Of a DNA stretch of 64,000 bases, positions 1 to 8,313 are shown one piece after another. The DNA is from G965213525 sp965213525 (GTDB lineage: Bacteria; Actinomycetota; Acidimicrobiia; Acidimicrobiales; Poriferisodalaceae). Location of the stretch: NCBI GenBank assembly GCA_965213525.1, contig OZ243889.1:2418001-2482000 (forward strand), written 5' to 3'. The notes beneath the pieces are model-generated. The model was given only the letters and a program-made list of their open reading frames with translations. It did no database searches and was not told where the DNA came from. Position 1 is the stretch's first letter. Each line of letters begins with the position of its first letter. A program made the translations under genes and the position numbers.

Positions 1-541
1 GCTCGAGCTGTTGGCCTCGCACCCGGTACGAGACCGCCTCCTGCAGGCGGCGGGACCCTCGAGGGCCCTTGGAGGTGACGACGTGGACGTCGAGGTCGTC
101 ACACAGCGGCACGACCGTCACGGTGCTCAACGCCGGCCCGTCTCCCCGGCGCACCTCGTCGTGGAGGCAGTCGGCGACCTGCCACACCCACTCCTCACCG
201 ACAGCGACGAACTTGGAGATCTGGGTGGTGCGGCTCTTGGCCACCACCGAGCCCGGACACACGAGCAGGCGCCCCTCGACGACCGGATCACCGGCCCCGC
301 CCCGCCGGTCGAAGGCGGTCTCGAAGGCGTGGGCTGCCACCGCCACCACATCGCCCTGGGCGATGGCCCGACGCCGCTGCTCGCCCAGCAGCACGCCGAC
401 CAGGGCATCGAGCTCGTCGTCGCCGAGCGACCCGGCATCGATCGCCCCGCCCGGGGTGGTGGCCGAGGCCGAGGCAGGGCCTGTGGCCAGCGGCCGGCCA
501 GGGGCGGGGCCCGGCGTCAGGTGTCGCGCGGCCGTGGTCAT
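1..541 (-). CDS. Hypothetical protein, C-terminus cut by window edge
   Basis: An open minus-strand frame of 180 codons runs off the left edge without a stop and uses G or C at most third positions, as its neighbours do. The first 35 residues are Ala/Pro/Thr-rich. A more structured part follows, with stretches such as VVAVAAHAFETAFDRR and SKFVAVGEEWVWQV. I recognise no family. The chosen start is the ATG within GTCATGACC; the frame stays open upstream and a GTG two codons earlier or a TTG 18 codons earlier would also serve. It is divergent from the gene starting at 649, so the 107 bases between them probably hold both promoters. Confidence 0.65.
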   Translation of the reverse strand, partial: MTTAARHLTPGPAPGRPLATGPASASATTPGGAIDAGSLGDDELDALVGVLLGEQRRRAIAQGDVVAVAAHAFETAFDRRGGAGDPVVEGRLLVCPGSVVAKSRTTQISKFVAVGEEWVWQVADCLHDEVRRGDGPALSTVTVVPLCDDLDVHVVTSKGPRGSRRLQEAVSYRVRGQQLE

Positions 542-648
542 GACCACAGCATGGGCGCGGGGTGCGACACGTGCGGCGATGGTGGCCCCTACCCCGGCCG
601 CACCTGCCAAGGTCTGAGGTGCCGGGCCCTCACCCGGGGTGCTCGCCG

Positions 649-1479
649 GTGAGTGGCGCCCGGGTGGCCCTGCGACGAGCCCTGCCCCTGCTCGAGCTCG
701 AGTACGCCGACCCCGGCGAGGCACTCGGACGTGCCCTGGCGGCCAGCGATCACCCCGCCGGCGACGCGGCGTGGAGCGGAGCGGTGGCGTTGCACCACGA
801 GCTGCTGACCGCCCAGGGCCGCTACCCCGCCGACGGTCCACACGCTGGCGCCTTCGCCCAGCACGGCCGGGGCGCCATCACCGATCGTCAGCTCGACAGC
901 TACCTGTTCCTGCACCTGGTGGCCATCCCGGTGGCGGGAGCGCCGGTCGATCGGGCCGCCGTCGACTGGCTGGGCCACTGCGTCGAGGCCGCCGTGCTGG
1001 GCGGGTGGCGCACCGATCGGACGCGTTGGGTCGCCGCGCTGTTCTGTGACCTGTTGCAGACGATGGGCCCCACCTGGGACCTCGACCCGGCGTCGGTGGC
1101 CGTCGACGTCGGCGGCGACGTCGGCGAGCACGACCGCCGCATCCTCGAGCGGTGCGTGGGCCGGCTGCCCACCTCCACGCTGCGGCGCGACGACGACGAC
1201 GTCGCCGCGCTCGACGCTCGCCCCGACGCCCTGTGGTGGCGGGGCCGCCATCCCAGCCCCGAGCACCTCGGCGATCTCGGGTACCAGGTCACCGCGGCGG
1301 GGCGGGCGGCCCCGCTGTGCGGGGTCATGCGCCGGGGTCCCGATCCGCTGGCCGTCAGCGCGCTCGTGCTCGACATCTCCTCGGTCACCGGCGACGTGCT
1401 CGGAGGGGTCGACCGGGTCTCGGGCTCCCAGGTCCGCCTGCGGATCGCCAACGACGACATCACCGACGACGAGGACTGA
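649..1479 (+). CDS. Hypothetical protein (276 aa)
   Basis: The frame is open from 562, but the 29 codons before 649 are Arg/Pro-rich and look non-coding, so GTG 649 is preferred; GGGGTG lies eight bases upstream. The product is soluble and acidic, without signal peptide or membrane segments. It starts with a Leu/Glu-rich helix (ALPLLELEYADPGEALGRAL), carries one Trp/Cys-bearing central helix and ends with the acidic tail DDITDDED. No motif allows a function to be named. The next gene, the acyl-CoA synthetase, starts 128 bases downstream on the same strand. Confidence 0.7.
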   Translation: MSGARVALRRALPLLELEYADPGEALGRALAASDHPAGDAAWSGAVALHHELLTAQGRYPADGPHAGAFAQHGRGAITDRQLDSYLFLHLVAIPVAGAPVDRAAVDWLGHCVEAAVLGGWRTDRTRWVAALFCDLLQTMGPTWDLDPASVAVDVGGDVGEHDRRILERCVGRLPTSTLRRDDDDVAALDARPDALWWRGRHPSPEHLGDLGYQVTAAGRAAPLCGVMRRGPDPLAVSALVLDISSVTGDVLGGVDRVSGSQVRLRIANDDITDDED

Positions 1480-1607
1480 TGGCCCGACGTCGCTGCTGTG
1501 CGATGCGAGCGGCGGCGACGGCAGCGACGGCGGCGACGGCGCGCCGCACGAGCAGGAGCCGCCGGCGCCGTGGGACACTCGGTCGCTGGCCAGGGAGGGA
1601 GGGACGG

Positions 1608-3248
1608 GTGCTGTCGGAGAACTGGGCGACCCTGTGGGAGGCGTTGGCGGCCAAGAGCCCCGACGCGGTGGCGGTGGTGATCGGTGACCGGCGGTTGCGC
1701 TGGCACGAGCTGGACGAGCGAGCCGGGCGGCTGGCGTCGGGGCTCACCCAGCGGGGCGTCGTCGCTGGCACCCGCGTCGCCCAGATGCTGCACAACTGCC
1801 CCGAGTACCTCGAATCGGCGTACGCGGCCTTCAAGCTGCGGGCCACCCCGGTCAACGTCAACTACCGCTACAAGGCCCCCGAGATCGTCCACGTCCTCGC
1901 CGACGCCGGCGCATCTGCCCTGGTGTTCCACGGCGCCTTCGCCGACCGCGTCGCCGAGGCGCGCCCCGAGCTGGGCGACCTCCAGCTCCTCGTCCAGGTC
2001 GACGACGCCAGCGGCGCACCACTCCTCGACGGGGCGGTCGCCTACGAGGACCTGCTGGGCGGCTCTGAACCGATGGAGCCGATCGAACGCTCAGGTGAAG
2101 ACCGCCTGATGCTCTACACCGGAGGCACCACGGGGCTGCCCAAGGGGGTCGTGTGGCGCCACCGCGACCTGTTCGGGGCGCTCGCCACCACGGGGTACGG
2201 GGCGCTCGGGCGTGAGCTGCCCGAGACCGCATCCGAGGTCGCGAGCGTTGCCGCCGAGATCGCTGCGGCCGGCAAGAGCCCGGTCAACATGACCGCCCCG
2301 CCGCTCATGCACGGGACCGCGCTGTTCTTGGCCTTCGGCACCTTCGTGATGGGCGGCACCGTGGTGCTGCTCGGCGGGCGCAGCTTCGACGCCGCCGAGC
2401 TCGTCGATCTCGTCGCCCGCGAGGGGGTGACCCAGCTGTCGATCGTGGGCGATGCGTTCGCCAAGCCGATCGTCGCCGAGCTCGAGCGGCGCGAGGCCGC
2501 CGGTGAGGACTTCGACCTGTCCTCGCTGGAGCGCCTCGTGTCGACCGGGGCCACGATGTCCGCTGAGTCCAAGCGGGCCCTCATGGCCCGGGCCCCGTCG
2601 ATGTCGGTGATGGACATGATCGGCGCATCAGAGGGTGGCCCGTTCGCCCTGGCCGTGACGGCGCCGGGCCAGGACCCCGGGGCCACGGCCGACTTCATGG
2701 CGCTGCCGGGCACGGTCACCCTCGACGCTGGGTCCGGTGAGGTGCTGGCTCGTGGCTCCGAGCGGCCCGGCATGCTGGCGGTGTCGGGTCCGATGCCTGT
2801 GGGCTACCACGAGTCCCCCGACAAGACCGCCGAGGTGTTCCGACAGATCGACGGCGTGCGCTACACCGTCCCGGGCGACATGGCCACGATCGACACCGAC
2901 GGCACCGTGCACCTGCTCGGCCGGGGCTCGGTGTGCATCAACACCGGCGGCGAGAAGGTGTACCCCGAAGAGGTCGAGGTGGCGGCGCGCTCGCATCCGA
3001 CGGTGGACGACTGCGTCGCGGTCGGGATCGCCGATGACCGCTTCGGCGAGGCCGTCACCCTCGTCGCGTCGCCTGCTCCGGGGGCGCAGATCGACCCCGA
3101 CGCCGTCATGGACCACGTCAAGGAGCGCCTGGCGTCCTACAAGGCGCCGCGGCGGGTCGTCGTGGTGGAGCGGGTCTACCGCTCGCCGTCGGGCAAGGCC
3201 GACTACCGCTGGGCACGAGACACCGCGACCGTAGGGTGGCCGCCGTGA
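1608..3248 (+). CDS. Acyl-CoA synthetase, FadD19-like
   Basis: Adenylate-forming enzyme that activates a carboxylic acid with ATP and couples it to coenzyme A. At 546 aa it has the usual length. The AMP-binding P-loop TGGTTGLPKG is at residues 171-180, the GEKVYPEEVE hinge region at 448-457 and the catalytic lysine in SPSGKADYRW at 530. The stretches MLYTGGTTGLPKGVVWRH and GEKVYPEEVE are close to mycobacterial FadD19, which activates cholesterol side-chain acids, so a branched, steroid-like or long-chain acid is a reasonable but unproven substrate. Start GTG 1608 follows the purine-rich ribosome site GGGAGGGAGGG; the frame is open far upstream but reads as Arg-rich noise. The mycothiol gene begins about 20 bases after the stop. 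Confidence 0.9.
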   Translation: MLSENWATLWEALAAKSPDAVAVVIGDRRLRWHELDERAGRLASGLTQRGVVAGTRVAQMLHNCPEYLESAYAAFKLRATPVNVNYRYKAPEIVHVLADAGASALVFHGAFADRVAEARPELGDLQLLVQVDDASGAPLLDGAVAYEDLLGGSEPMEPIERSGEDRLMLYTGGTTGLPKGVVWRHRDLFGALATTGYGALGRELPETASEVASVAAEIAAAGKSPVNMTAPPLMHGTALFLAFGTFVMGGTVVLLGGRSFDAAELVDLVAREGVTQLSIVGDAFAKPIVAELERREAAGEDFDLSSLERLVSTGATMSAESKRALMARAPSMSVMDMIGASEGGPFALAVTAPGQDPGATADFMALPGTVTLDAGSGEVLARGSERPGMLAVSGPMPVGYHESPDKTAEVFRQIDGVRYTVPGDMATIDTDGTVHLLGRGSVCINTGGEKVYPEEVEVAARSHPTVDDCVAVGIADDRFGEAVTLVASPAPGAQIDPDAVMDHVKERLASYKAPRRVVVVERVYRSPSGKADYRWARDTATVGWPP

Positions 3249-3267
3249 CCGCTGCGGGAGACAGGTG

Positions 3268-4362
3268 ATGGGCCAGACGACGAGGGGCGTGATCGCCCGC
3301 GCCCGTGGTGCTGACGTCGAGGTGGTCGACATCATCGTCGGTGAGCCAGGGCCCGACGAGGTCGTCGTCGCCGTCGATGCCTGTGGGGTCTGCCACACCG
3401 ATCTGCACTACGTCCAGGGCGGCATCGGCGACGACTTCCCCTACCTGTTGGGCCACGAGGCTGCCGGGCGCGTCGAGTCGGTCGGCGAGCGCGTCGTGGA
3501 CGTCGAGCCCGGCGACGTGGTGGTGCTCAACTGGCGGGCGGTGTGCGGGCGGTGCAGGGCGTGCGCACGAGGTCGCCCCTGGTACTGCTTCGACACCCGC
3601 AACGCCGTCGAGCCGATGACACTGACCGACGGCACGCCGCTGAGCGCCGCCCTCGGCATCGGCGCCTTCTGCGACCGCACGCGGGTCCACGTGGGGCAGT
3701 GCACCGAGGTCGACCCCGAGGTGGCACCCGAGGTGGCCGGTCTGTTGGGGTGCGGGGTCATGGCCGGGCTCGGCGCCGCGATCAACACCGGGGCGGTGGG
3801 GCGGGGCGACACCGTGGCGGTCTTCGGGTGCGGCGGGGTCGGCGACGCCGCCATCGCCGGGGCGCGCCTGGCGGGGGCCACCACGATCGTGGGGGTCGAC
3901 GTCGACGACACCAAGCTCGAGTGGGCCCGGGGCTTCGGAGCGACCCACGTCGTCAACTCCCGGCGCGACGACCCGATCGAGGCGATCCGGGCGGCCACCG
4001 GCGGCTTCGGCGTCGACGTGGCCATCGACGCCGTCGGCACGCCCGAGACCTACCGCCAGGCCTTCGACGCCCGCGACCTCGCCGGCACCGTCGTGCTGGT
4101 GGGGGTGCCCCGACCCGAGATGAAGATCGAGCTCGGCCTGTTGGACGTGTTCGGCAAGGGCGGTGCGTTGAGGTCGAGCTGGTACGGCGACTGCCTGCCG
4201 TCTCGTGACTTCCCCGTGCTCATCGACCTGCACCGCCAGGGTCGCCTCGACCTCGCCGGGTTCGTGAGCGAGCGGATCGGGCTGGACGACGTGGGCACGG
4301 CCTTCGAGAAGATGGAACGGGGCCAGGTGCTGCGCAGCGTGGTGGCGATGGGGGCATCGTGA
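3268..4362 (+). CDS. mscR: S-(hydroxymethyl)mycothiol dehydrogenase
   Basis: Zinc-dependent medium-chain alcohol dehydrogenase of 364 aa. It oxidises the adduct of formaldehyde (or NO) with mycothiol, the low-molecular-weight thiol of Actinobacteria. The catalytic zinc site is visible as Cys42 in ACGVCHTDLH and His64-Glu65 in LLGHEAAG. The structural zinc cysteines are at 93, 96, 99 and 107 (CGRCRACARGRPWYC), and the NAD site is VFGCGGVGDAA. ATG 3268 is chosen because GGGAG ends seven bases before it; a GTG one codon earlier is possible. It overlaps the following MBL gene by four bases. The same pair (Rv2259-Rv2260) occurs in Mycobacterium tuberculosis, which supports the assignment. Confidence 0.93.
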   Translation: MGQTTRGVIARARGADVEVVDIIVGEPGPDEVVVAVDACGVCHTDLHYVQGGIGDDFPYLLGHEAAGRVESVGERVVDVEPGDVVVLNWRAVCGRCRACARGRPWYCFDTRNAVEPMTLTDGTPLSAALGIGAFCDRTRVHVGQCTEVDPEVAPEVAGLLGCGVMAGLGAAINTGAVGRGDTVAVFGCGGVGDAAIAGARLAGATTIVGVDVDDTKLEWARGFGATHVVNSRRDDPIEAIRAATGGFGVDVAIDAVGTPETYRQAFDARDLAGTVVLVGVPRPEMKIELGLLDVFGKGGALRSSWYGDCLPSRDFPVLIDLHRQGRLDLAGFVSERIGLDDVGTAFEKMERGQVLRSVVAMGAS

Positions 4363-4982
4363 CCGTCGAGCTGGTCACCACCGATGGCGTGTTCGAGCTC
4401 GACGGCGGGCGCTGGGACGTGACCAACAACATCTGGCTCGTCGGCGACGACTCCGAGGTGCTCATCTTTGACGCCGCGCACGACCATCGCCCGATCGTCG
4501 AGGCCGTCGGCGGCCGGCGGGTGGTGGCGATCGTGTGCACCCACGGCCACAACGACCACGTCAACGCCGCAGTCGCCCTGCGCGAGGCGGTCGACGCCCC
4601 GGTGCTGCTCCACCCCGCCGACACCCACCTGTGGCGTGAGGTGCACGGCGGCGAGCCCTATGACCGAGAGCTGTGGCCCTCGGCGACGTTGCGGGCCGGT
4701 GGCCACGAGCTCGGCGTGTTGCACACCCCGGGTCACTCACCCGGGTGCTGCTCGTTCCACGACGCCTCGTCAGGGGTCGTGCTCACCGGCGACACGTTGT
4801 TCTGCGGGGGCGCCGGGGCGACCGGCCGAAGCTGGAGCGACGAGCCCACGATCTTGCGCTCCATCGCCGAACGCCTGCTCGTGCTGTCCGACGAGACGGT
4901 CGTGCACACCGGCCACGGCGACTCGACGACCATCGGTGCCGAGCGCGTCGCCATCCTCGACCGCCTGGCCGAGGTGAGCTGA
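4359..4982 (+). CDS. MBL-fold hydrolase next to mscR
   Basis: Metallo-beta-lactamase-fold protein of 207 aa. The metal motif THGHNDH is at residues 61-67, giving His62, His64, Asp66 and His67; further ligands fit HTPGHSPG, VLTGDTLF and HTGHGDS. The start overlaps the stop of the mycothiol dehydrogenase in GTGA, so the two are translationally coupled. Its Rv2260-like position suggests that it processes the product of the dehydrogenase, possibly S-formylmycothiol or another thioester, but the substrate is inferred from context only. Confidence 0.88.
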   Translation: MTVELVTTDGVFELDGGRWDVTNNIWLVGDDSEVLIFDAAHDHRPIVEAVGGRRVVAIVCTHGHNDHVNAAVALREAVDAPVLLHPADTHLWREVHGGEPYDRELWPSATLRAGGHELGVLHTPGHSPGCCSFHDASSGVVLTGDTLFCGGAGATGRSWSDEPTILRSIAERLLVLSDETVVHTGHGDSTTIGAERVAILDRLAEVS

Positions 4983-4983
4983 A

Positions 4984-5015
4984 CCGCCCCCCGGGTCGAC
5001 CGGCGTGGCGGGCGG
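4984..5015. terminator. Possible terminator between convergent genes
   Basis: The arms CCGCCC (4984-4989) and GGGCGG (5010-5015) can pair across a 20-base loop in the gap between the convergent MBL gene and the small minus-strand gene. There is no T-tract, as is usual in high-GC Actinobacteria. Confidence 0.3.
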
Positions 5016-5017
5016 GG

Positions 5018-5275
5018 CTACGAGGCGAGGGCGTCGGGGGCGGCCCTGTCGACCGCCACGGCCAACAGGCGATCCCGGTACCGCTCGGCGACCCACGGCC
5101 AGGCCTGCAGCGCAGCCGCCTCGGGGTCAGCGAGCACCGTCGCCTCGGCCAGGCGCACCGCCCACTGCGGCGGCGTGCCGCAGAACCCGCCGTGGGCGGC
5201 GAGCCGGCGAAGGTCACGGCGCACGACCTCGACGTCGCAACCGGCGAGCACTCGAGCCACCCGATCACCGTCCAT
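5018..5275 (-). CDS. Conserved-looking hypothetical protein (85 aa)
   Basis: Small soluble protein starting at an ATG, with helical and amphipathic content (VEVVRRDLRRLAAHGGFCG, PPQWAVRLAEATVLADPEA, VAERYRDRLLAVAVDRAAP). Composition and codon use match neighbouring genes, and the frame fills the gap between the convergent MBL gene and the divergent LapA-like gene. I do not recognise a family. Confidence 0.6.
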   Translation of the reverse strand: MDGDRVARVLAGCDVEVVRRDLRRLAAHGGFCGTPPQWAVRLAEATVLADPEAAALQAWPWVAERYRDRLLAVAVDRAAPDALAS

Positions 5276-5390
5276 GGACCTCTCAGCGTAGGGACGTGAC
5301 CCTGTGAGGTGGTGGACGGTACGCCGTCACCCAGGTCGGCGCCGAGCGGGACGGCTACGCTGCGGCGCGCGACGAGGACAGGGGCCGGTG

Positions 5391-5630
5391 ATGGTCGACG
5401 AGGTCGACGACAAGACCGAGCGGAGCATCCGCATCCGCCAGACGATCCGGGTCGTCCTGATCGTCGCCATCGCCGCCGTGCTGTTGATCTGGGCGCTGGC
5501 CAACACCACCGACACGACCGTGGACTGGCTGTTCACCGAGACGTCGGGCCCGCTGGTCGCGGTCATCATCGTGTCGGCAGCCCTCGGGTTCGTGGCCGGG
5601 GCGCTGGCCGCACGTCGACGCGCCGACTAA
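5391..5630 (+). CDS. LapA-domain (DUF1049) small membrane protein
   Basis: Membrane protein of 79 aa with two hydrophobic segments, roughly residues 17-39 (TIRVVLIVAIAAVLLIWALA) and 51-71 (LVAVIIVSAALGFVAGALA). They are joined by the short loop NTTDTTVDWLFTETS, and the protein ends in AARRRAD. This two-helix layout with VDWLF after the first helix is typical of LapA/YciS-type proteins, which in Gram-negatives take part in lipopolysaccharide assembly but have no settled role in Actinobacteria. ATG 5391 follows GGACAGGGG; a GTG sits directly before it. TACGCT at 5355 could be the -10 box. Confidence 0.78.
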   Translation: MVDEVDDKTERSIRIRQTIRVVLIVAIAAVLLIWALANTTDTTVDWLFTETSGPLVAVIIVSAALGFVAGALAARRRAD

Positions 5631-5713
5631 GGCGGACCCGGCCCGACGTCTCGTCGTCGGGCCGGACGGACGCGACGGGGCCTCGCTAACGAGCCGACCG
5701 ACCAGCCGAGGGG

Positions 5714-6577
5714 GTGGTGGTGCCAGGACCCGTCCTCGTGGTGGGGGCCACCGGCAACGTCGGGCGGGGCGTGGTCGAGGGACTGGACCGCCTGGGTGTG
5801 GCGGCCCGGCCGGCCGGCACCGACCCGCAGCGCACCTCTGACGCCTTCCCCGGCCACGAGGTCGCCCGCCTCGACCTCTCGGATCCCGTCACCTTCGGGC
5901 CGGCGCTGCGGGGGGCGAGGTCGATGTTCCTGCTGCGCCCGCCGCCGGTCGCAAGGGTGGGACCGACCCTGAACGCCCTGGTCGACGAGGCGGCTCGACA
6001 GGACGTCGCCCACGTCGTCTTCTCCTCGGTCGCCGGTGCCGACACCAACATGGTCGTGCCCCACCACCGCGTCGAGACCCACCTGCGGTCCTCGGGGTTG
6101 CCCTACACGATCCTGCGCCCGGGGTTCTTCGCCCAGAACCTCGGCGACGCCTACCGCCGCGACATCAGCGACGACGACCGGATCTTCCTCCTGGCCGGCG
6201 ACGCTCGTGTCGCCTTCGTCGACACCGCAGATGTCGCTGAGGTGGCAGCGCGGGTGCTCGCCGACCCGACGCCCCACCTCGGCGCCGGCTACCACCTGAC
6301 CGGACCGGCGGCGGTCACCTTCAATGAGGTGACAGCCGTGCTCTCCGGTGCCCTGGGCCGCCAGATCCGCTACGAGCCGTCCAGCGTGTGGGGCTACGTC
6401 CGCCACCTGCGACGGCGGCGCCACCCCCTGGTGCAGATCGCCGTGCAGACGACCCTGCACGTCGGCCTGCGACGGGGCGACGCCGAGACGGTCGACCCCA
6501 CGCTCGGCCGCCTGCTCGGTCGCCCGCCCCGCACCCTCGCCGAGTACGTCGCCGACCACGTCGAGCTCTGGCGGTGA
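5714..6577 (+). CDS. NmrA-like NAD(P)-binding protein
   Basis: Atypical short-chain dehydrogenase/NAD-dependent epimerase-like protein of 287 aa. The Rossmann motif VVGATGNVGRGV is at the N-terminus. HVVFSSVAGAD, the strand-4 region in this fold, is followed by PYTILRPGFFAQNL, the substrate-side signature of the NmrA/quinone-oxidoreductase-like subgroup. The usual Tyr-x-x-x-Lys catalytic pair is not evident, which suits NmrA-like redox sensors or quinone reductases. GTG 5714 is the first of three successive GTG codons after a GAGGGGG ribosome site, so the exact start is uncertain by two codons. Confidence 0.83.
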   Translation: MVVPGPVLVVGATGNVGRGVVEGLDRLGVAARPAGTDPQRTSDAFPGHEVARLDLSDPVTFGPALRGARSMFLLRPPPVARVGPTLNALVDEAARQDVAHVVFSSVAGADTNMVVPHHRVETHLRSSGLPYTILRPGFFAQNLGDAYRRDISDDDRIFLLAGDARVAFVDTADVAEVAARVLADPTPHLGAGYHLTGPAAVTFNEVTAVLSGALGRQIRYEPSSVWGYVRHLRRRRHPLVQIAVQTTLHVGLRRGDAETVDPTLGRLLGRPPRTLAEYVADHVELWR

Positions 6578-6701
6578 TGCGGCCGCCCCACGGGTCACCA
6601 CCGCGGCGGCCGGGGTAGCGTCGGGCCGGTCGGAGGTCGAGACGTCGAACCGAGCGCTGGCCACAGCCGCACCAGCGTCGCCGCCGGCACCAAAGCTTCG
6701 A

Positions 6702-6774
6702 GGGCCGTTAGCTCAGCTGGCAGAGCAGTGGACTTTTAATCCAACGGTCGTGGGTTCGATCCCCACACGGCCCA
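6702..6774 (+). tRNA. tRNA-Lys (anticodon UUU)
   Basis: Full cloverleaf: acceptor arms GGGCCGT and ACGGCCC, D-arm GCTCAGCTGGCAGAGC, anticodon loop CTTTTAA with anticodon TTT at 6735-6737, T-arm TGGGTTCGATCCCCA and discriminator A. The 3' CCA is not encoded. TAGCGT near 6617 is a possible -10 box. A small minus-strand gene ends nine bases downstream. Confidence 0.95.
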
Positions 6775-6782
6775 CGCCGGCG

Positions 6783-7196
6783 TCACGCGAGGCGCAACAG
6801 ATCTCGCCGACGCCGGTGGTCGTCCCGGACGTCGGACCGGGGATCCTCGGCGCGCCGACGGGTGCGTCGTCGGGCTGCCGCCGCCCGGCGGATGCGGGCC
6901 ACCTCATCGGGCGCCCGCGCCCCGGCCGCGGCACGGACCCTCTGGTGGTAGGCACCGGGGTCACCGACAGGGGCCCTGCCAGCGGCAGGGCGGCGCTGGG
7001 GATCGGCGCTGGTGCCGGGACCGGTGCCGGTGCCAGCGCCCGGGCTGGTGCCAGCACCCGGGCTGGTGCCGGGACCGGTGCTGGTGCCAGCACCCGGGCT
7101 GGCGGCGGAACCCGGGCTGACGGCGGAACCGAGGTGCTCGGCGTCGAAAAGGGTCGGGTCCTCCACGCCCACGAGTCTGGTCAGGGGGTGTGTCAC
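6783..7196 (-). CDS. Low-complexity hypothetical protein
   Basis: Frame of 137 codons. The N-terminus (LVGVEDPTLFDAEHLGSA) looks like real protein. The middle is a Gly/Thr/Ser/Pro repeat of the type PGAGTSPGAG, and the C-terminus is very Arg-rich (RIRRAAAARRRTRRRAEDPR). The repeat section comes from a DNA tandem repeat. The start may be GTG 7196 or a GTG near 7170 in front of VEDPTLFD. It ends next to tRNA-Lys and lies downstream of dut on the same strand. No function can be assigned; a non-coding stretch remains possible. Confidence 0.45.
   Translation of the reverse strand: MTHPLTRLVGVEDPTLFDAEHLGSAVSPGSAASPGAGTSTGPGTSPGAGTSPGAGTGTGPGTSADPQRRPAAGRAPVGDPGAYHQRVRAAAGARAPDEVARIRRAAAARRRTRRRAEDPRSDVRDDHRRRRDLLRLA
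7014..7125. repeat. GC-rich degenerate tandem repeat
   Basis: About 110 bases of repeating 18-base units related to CTGGTGCCAGCACCCGGG and GGTGCCGGGACCGGTGCC, each with internal dyad symmetry. They encode the Gly/Thr/Ser/Pro section of the minus-strand low-complexity protein. Confidence 0.75.
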
Positions 7197-7245
7197 GGGC
7201 GCGGATGCCGGTCGGTCCGGGTGCCCGGCCCTCAGCCGAGGCGGC

Positions 7246-7683
7246 TCACGGTCCGGTCGAGCCCAGGCCGCTCGAACTGCGCTCGGTCTCGTCGAGAGCT
7301 TCGACCCGGGTGAGGACCACCTGTTCGGTCCGTTCGATCACGAGCTGAGCGATGCGATCGCCCGTTCGCACCTCGTAGGCCTGCCGGGCGTCGGTGTTCA
7401 CCAGCACGACGGCGATCTCGCCCCGGTACCCGCTGTCGATGACCCCGGGCGCGTTCAGGCACGCCACCCCGTGATGGGCGGCCAGCCCGCTGCGAGACAT
7501 CACGTAGCCGACGTGGCCGGCCGGCACCGCCAGCGCCACCCCGGTGGGCACGGTCGCCCGTCCTCCCCCCGGTGGGAGCGTCACGTCGACCGCGGCGCAG
7601 AGGTCGAGGCCGGCATCGCCGTCGCGAGCACGAGACGGTGCTCGGGCACCGGGCCGCACCCCCTGCCACCGCAGCTCGACCAC
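7246..7683 (-). CDS. dut: dUTP diphosphatase
   Basis: Hydrolyses dUTP to dUMP and pyrophosphate, keeping uracil out of DNA and supplying dUMP for thymidylate synthesis. At 145 aa it has the normal trimeric-dUTPase length. Motif 1 is DGDAGLDL, motif 2 MSRSGLA, motif 3 APGVIDSGYRGEI with the uracil-contacting tyrosine, motif 4 GDRIAQLV and motif 5 ERSSSGLGSTG, the glycine-rich arm closing over the phosphates. The start is placed at GTG 7683 because family members begin just before the VVELRW-type strand; the frame is open 25 codons further but reads like intergenic sequence. It is divergent from orn. Confidence 0.94.
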   Translation of the reverse strand: MVELRWQGVRPGARAPSRARDGDAGLDLCAAVDVTLPPGGGRATVPTGVALAVPAGHVGYVMSRSGLAAHHGVACLNAPGVIDSGYRGEIAVVLVNTDARQAYEVRTGDRIAQLVIERTEQVVLTRVEALDETERSSSGLGSTGP

Positions 7684-7742
7684 GCCCGCGAGCGTAGGGG
7701 TCCACCGGTGCGGGTCGTGAGAGCCACGGCCCACCCCGCTGG

Positions 7743-7748
7743 TACCGT
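7743..7748 (+). promoter_or_regulatory. -10-like box of orn
   Basis: TACCGT lies eight bases before the orn ATG, and no Shine-Dalgarno sequence is present. A transcript starting about seven bases after the box would begin at or next to the start codon, so a leaderless mRNA is likely. No clear -35 box. Confidence 0.45.
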
Positions 7749-7756
7749 CGGCAGCC

Positions 7757-8311
7757 ATGTTGGCGTGGATGGACCTCGAGATGACGGGGCTCGATCCCGA
7801 CCGTCACGTCATCGTCGAGATCGCCACGCTGCTCACCGACGACGACCTCGCCGACGTGATCGAGGGTCCCGACCTGGTCGTCAAGGCCACCGCCGACCAG
7901 TTGGCCGACATGGAGGAGGTCGTGCGCGAGATGCACACCCGCAGCGGGTTGCTCGATCGCATCCAGGCCTCTCAGCTCACCCTGGCCGAGGCGGGAGCGC
8001 AGACGATGGAGTTCCTGCGAGCCCACATCGACGAGGCCCGCACCGTGCCCCTGTGCGGCAACTCCATCGGCACCGACCGCCGGTTCCTGGCCCGTCACCT
8101 GCCCGAGATCGAGGACTACCTCCACTACCGCTCGGTGGACGTGTCGTCGATCAAGGAGCTCGCCCGGCGGTGGAACCCCCAGGCCATGCGCACCGCGCCC
8201 GACAAGCGGGCCTCGCACCGCGCCCTCGACGACATCCGCGAGAGCGTCGCTGAGCTGCGCCACTACCGCCAAGGCTTCTTCGTCGTCCCGGGCGCGGACG
8301 CCACCGCCTGA
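7757..8311 (+). CDS. orn: Oligoribonuclease
   Basis: DEDDh 3'-5' exoribonuclease that finishes RNA decay by cleaving very short oligoribonucleotides, including the pGpG formed from cyclic-di-GMP. At 184 aa it is full length. Exo I is WMDLEMTGLD (Asp and Glu ligands), Exo II is LCGNSIGTDRRFL, and Exo III is KRASHRALDDIRES with the catalytic His and Asp. ATG 7757 has no ribosome site but a -10-like TACCGT directly upstream. The pGpG link is of interest because a diguanylate cyclase gene lies at 60132. Confidence 0.95.
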   Translation: MLAWMDLEMTGLDPDRHVIVEIATLLTDDDLADVIEGPDLVVKATADQLADMEEVVREMHTRSGLLDRIQASQLTLAEAGAQTMEFLRAHIDEARTVPLCGNSIGTDRRFLARHLPEIEDYLHYRSVDVSSIKELARRWNPQAMRTAPDKRASHRALDDIRESVAELRHYRQGFFVVPGADATA

Positions 8312-8313
8312 CT

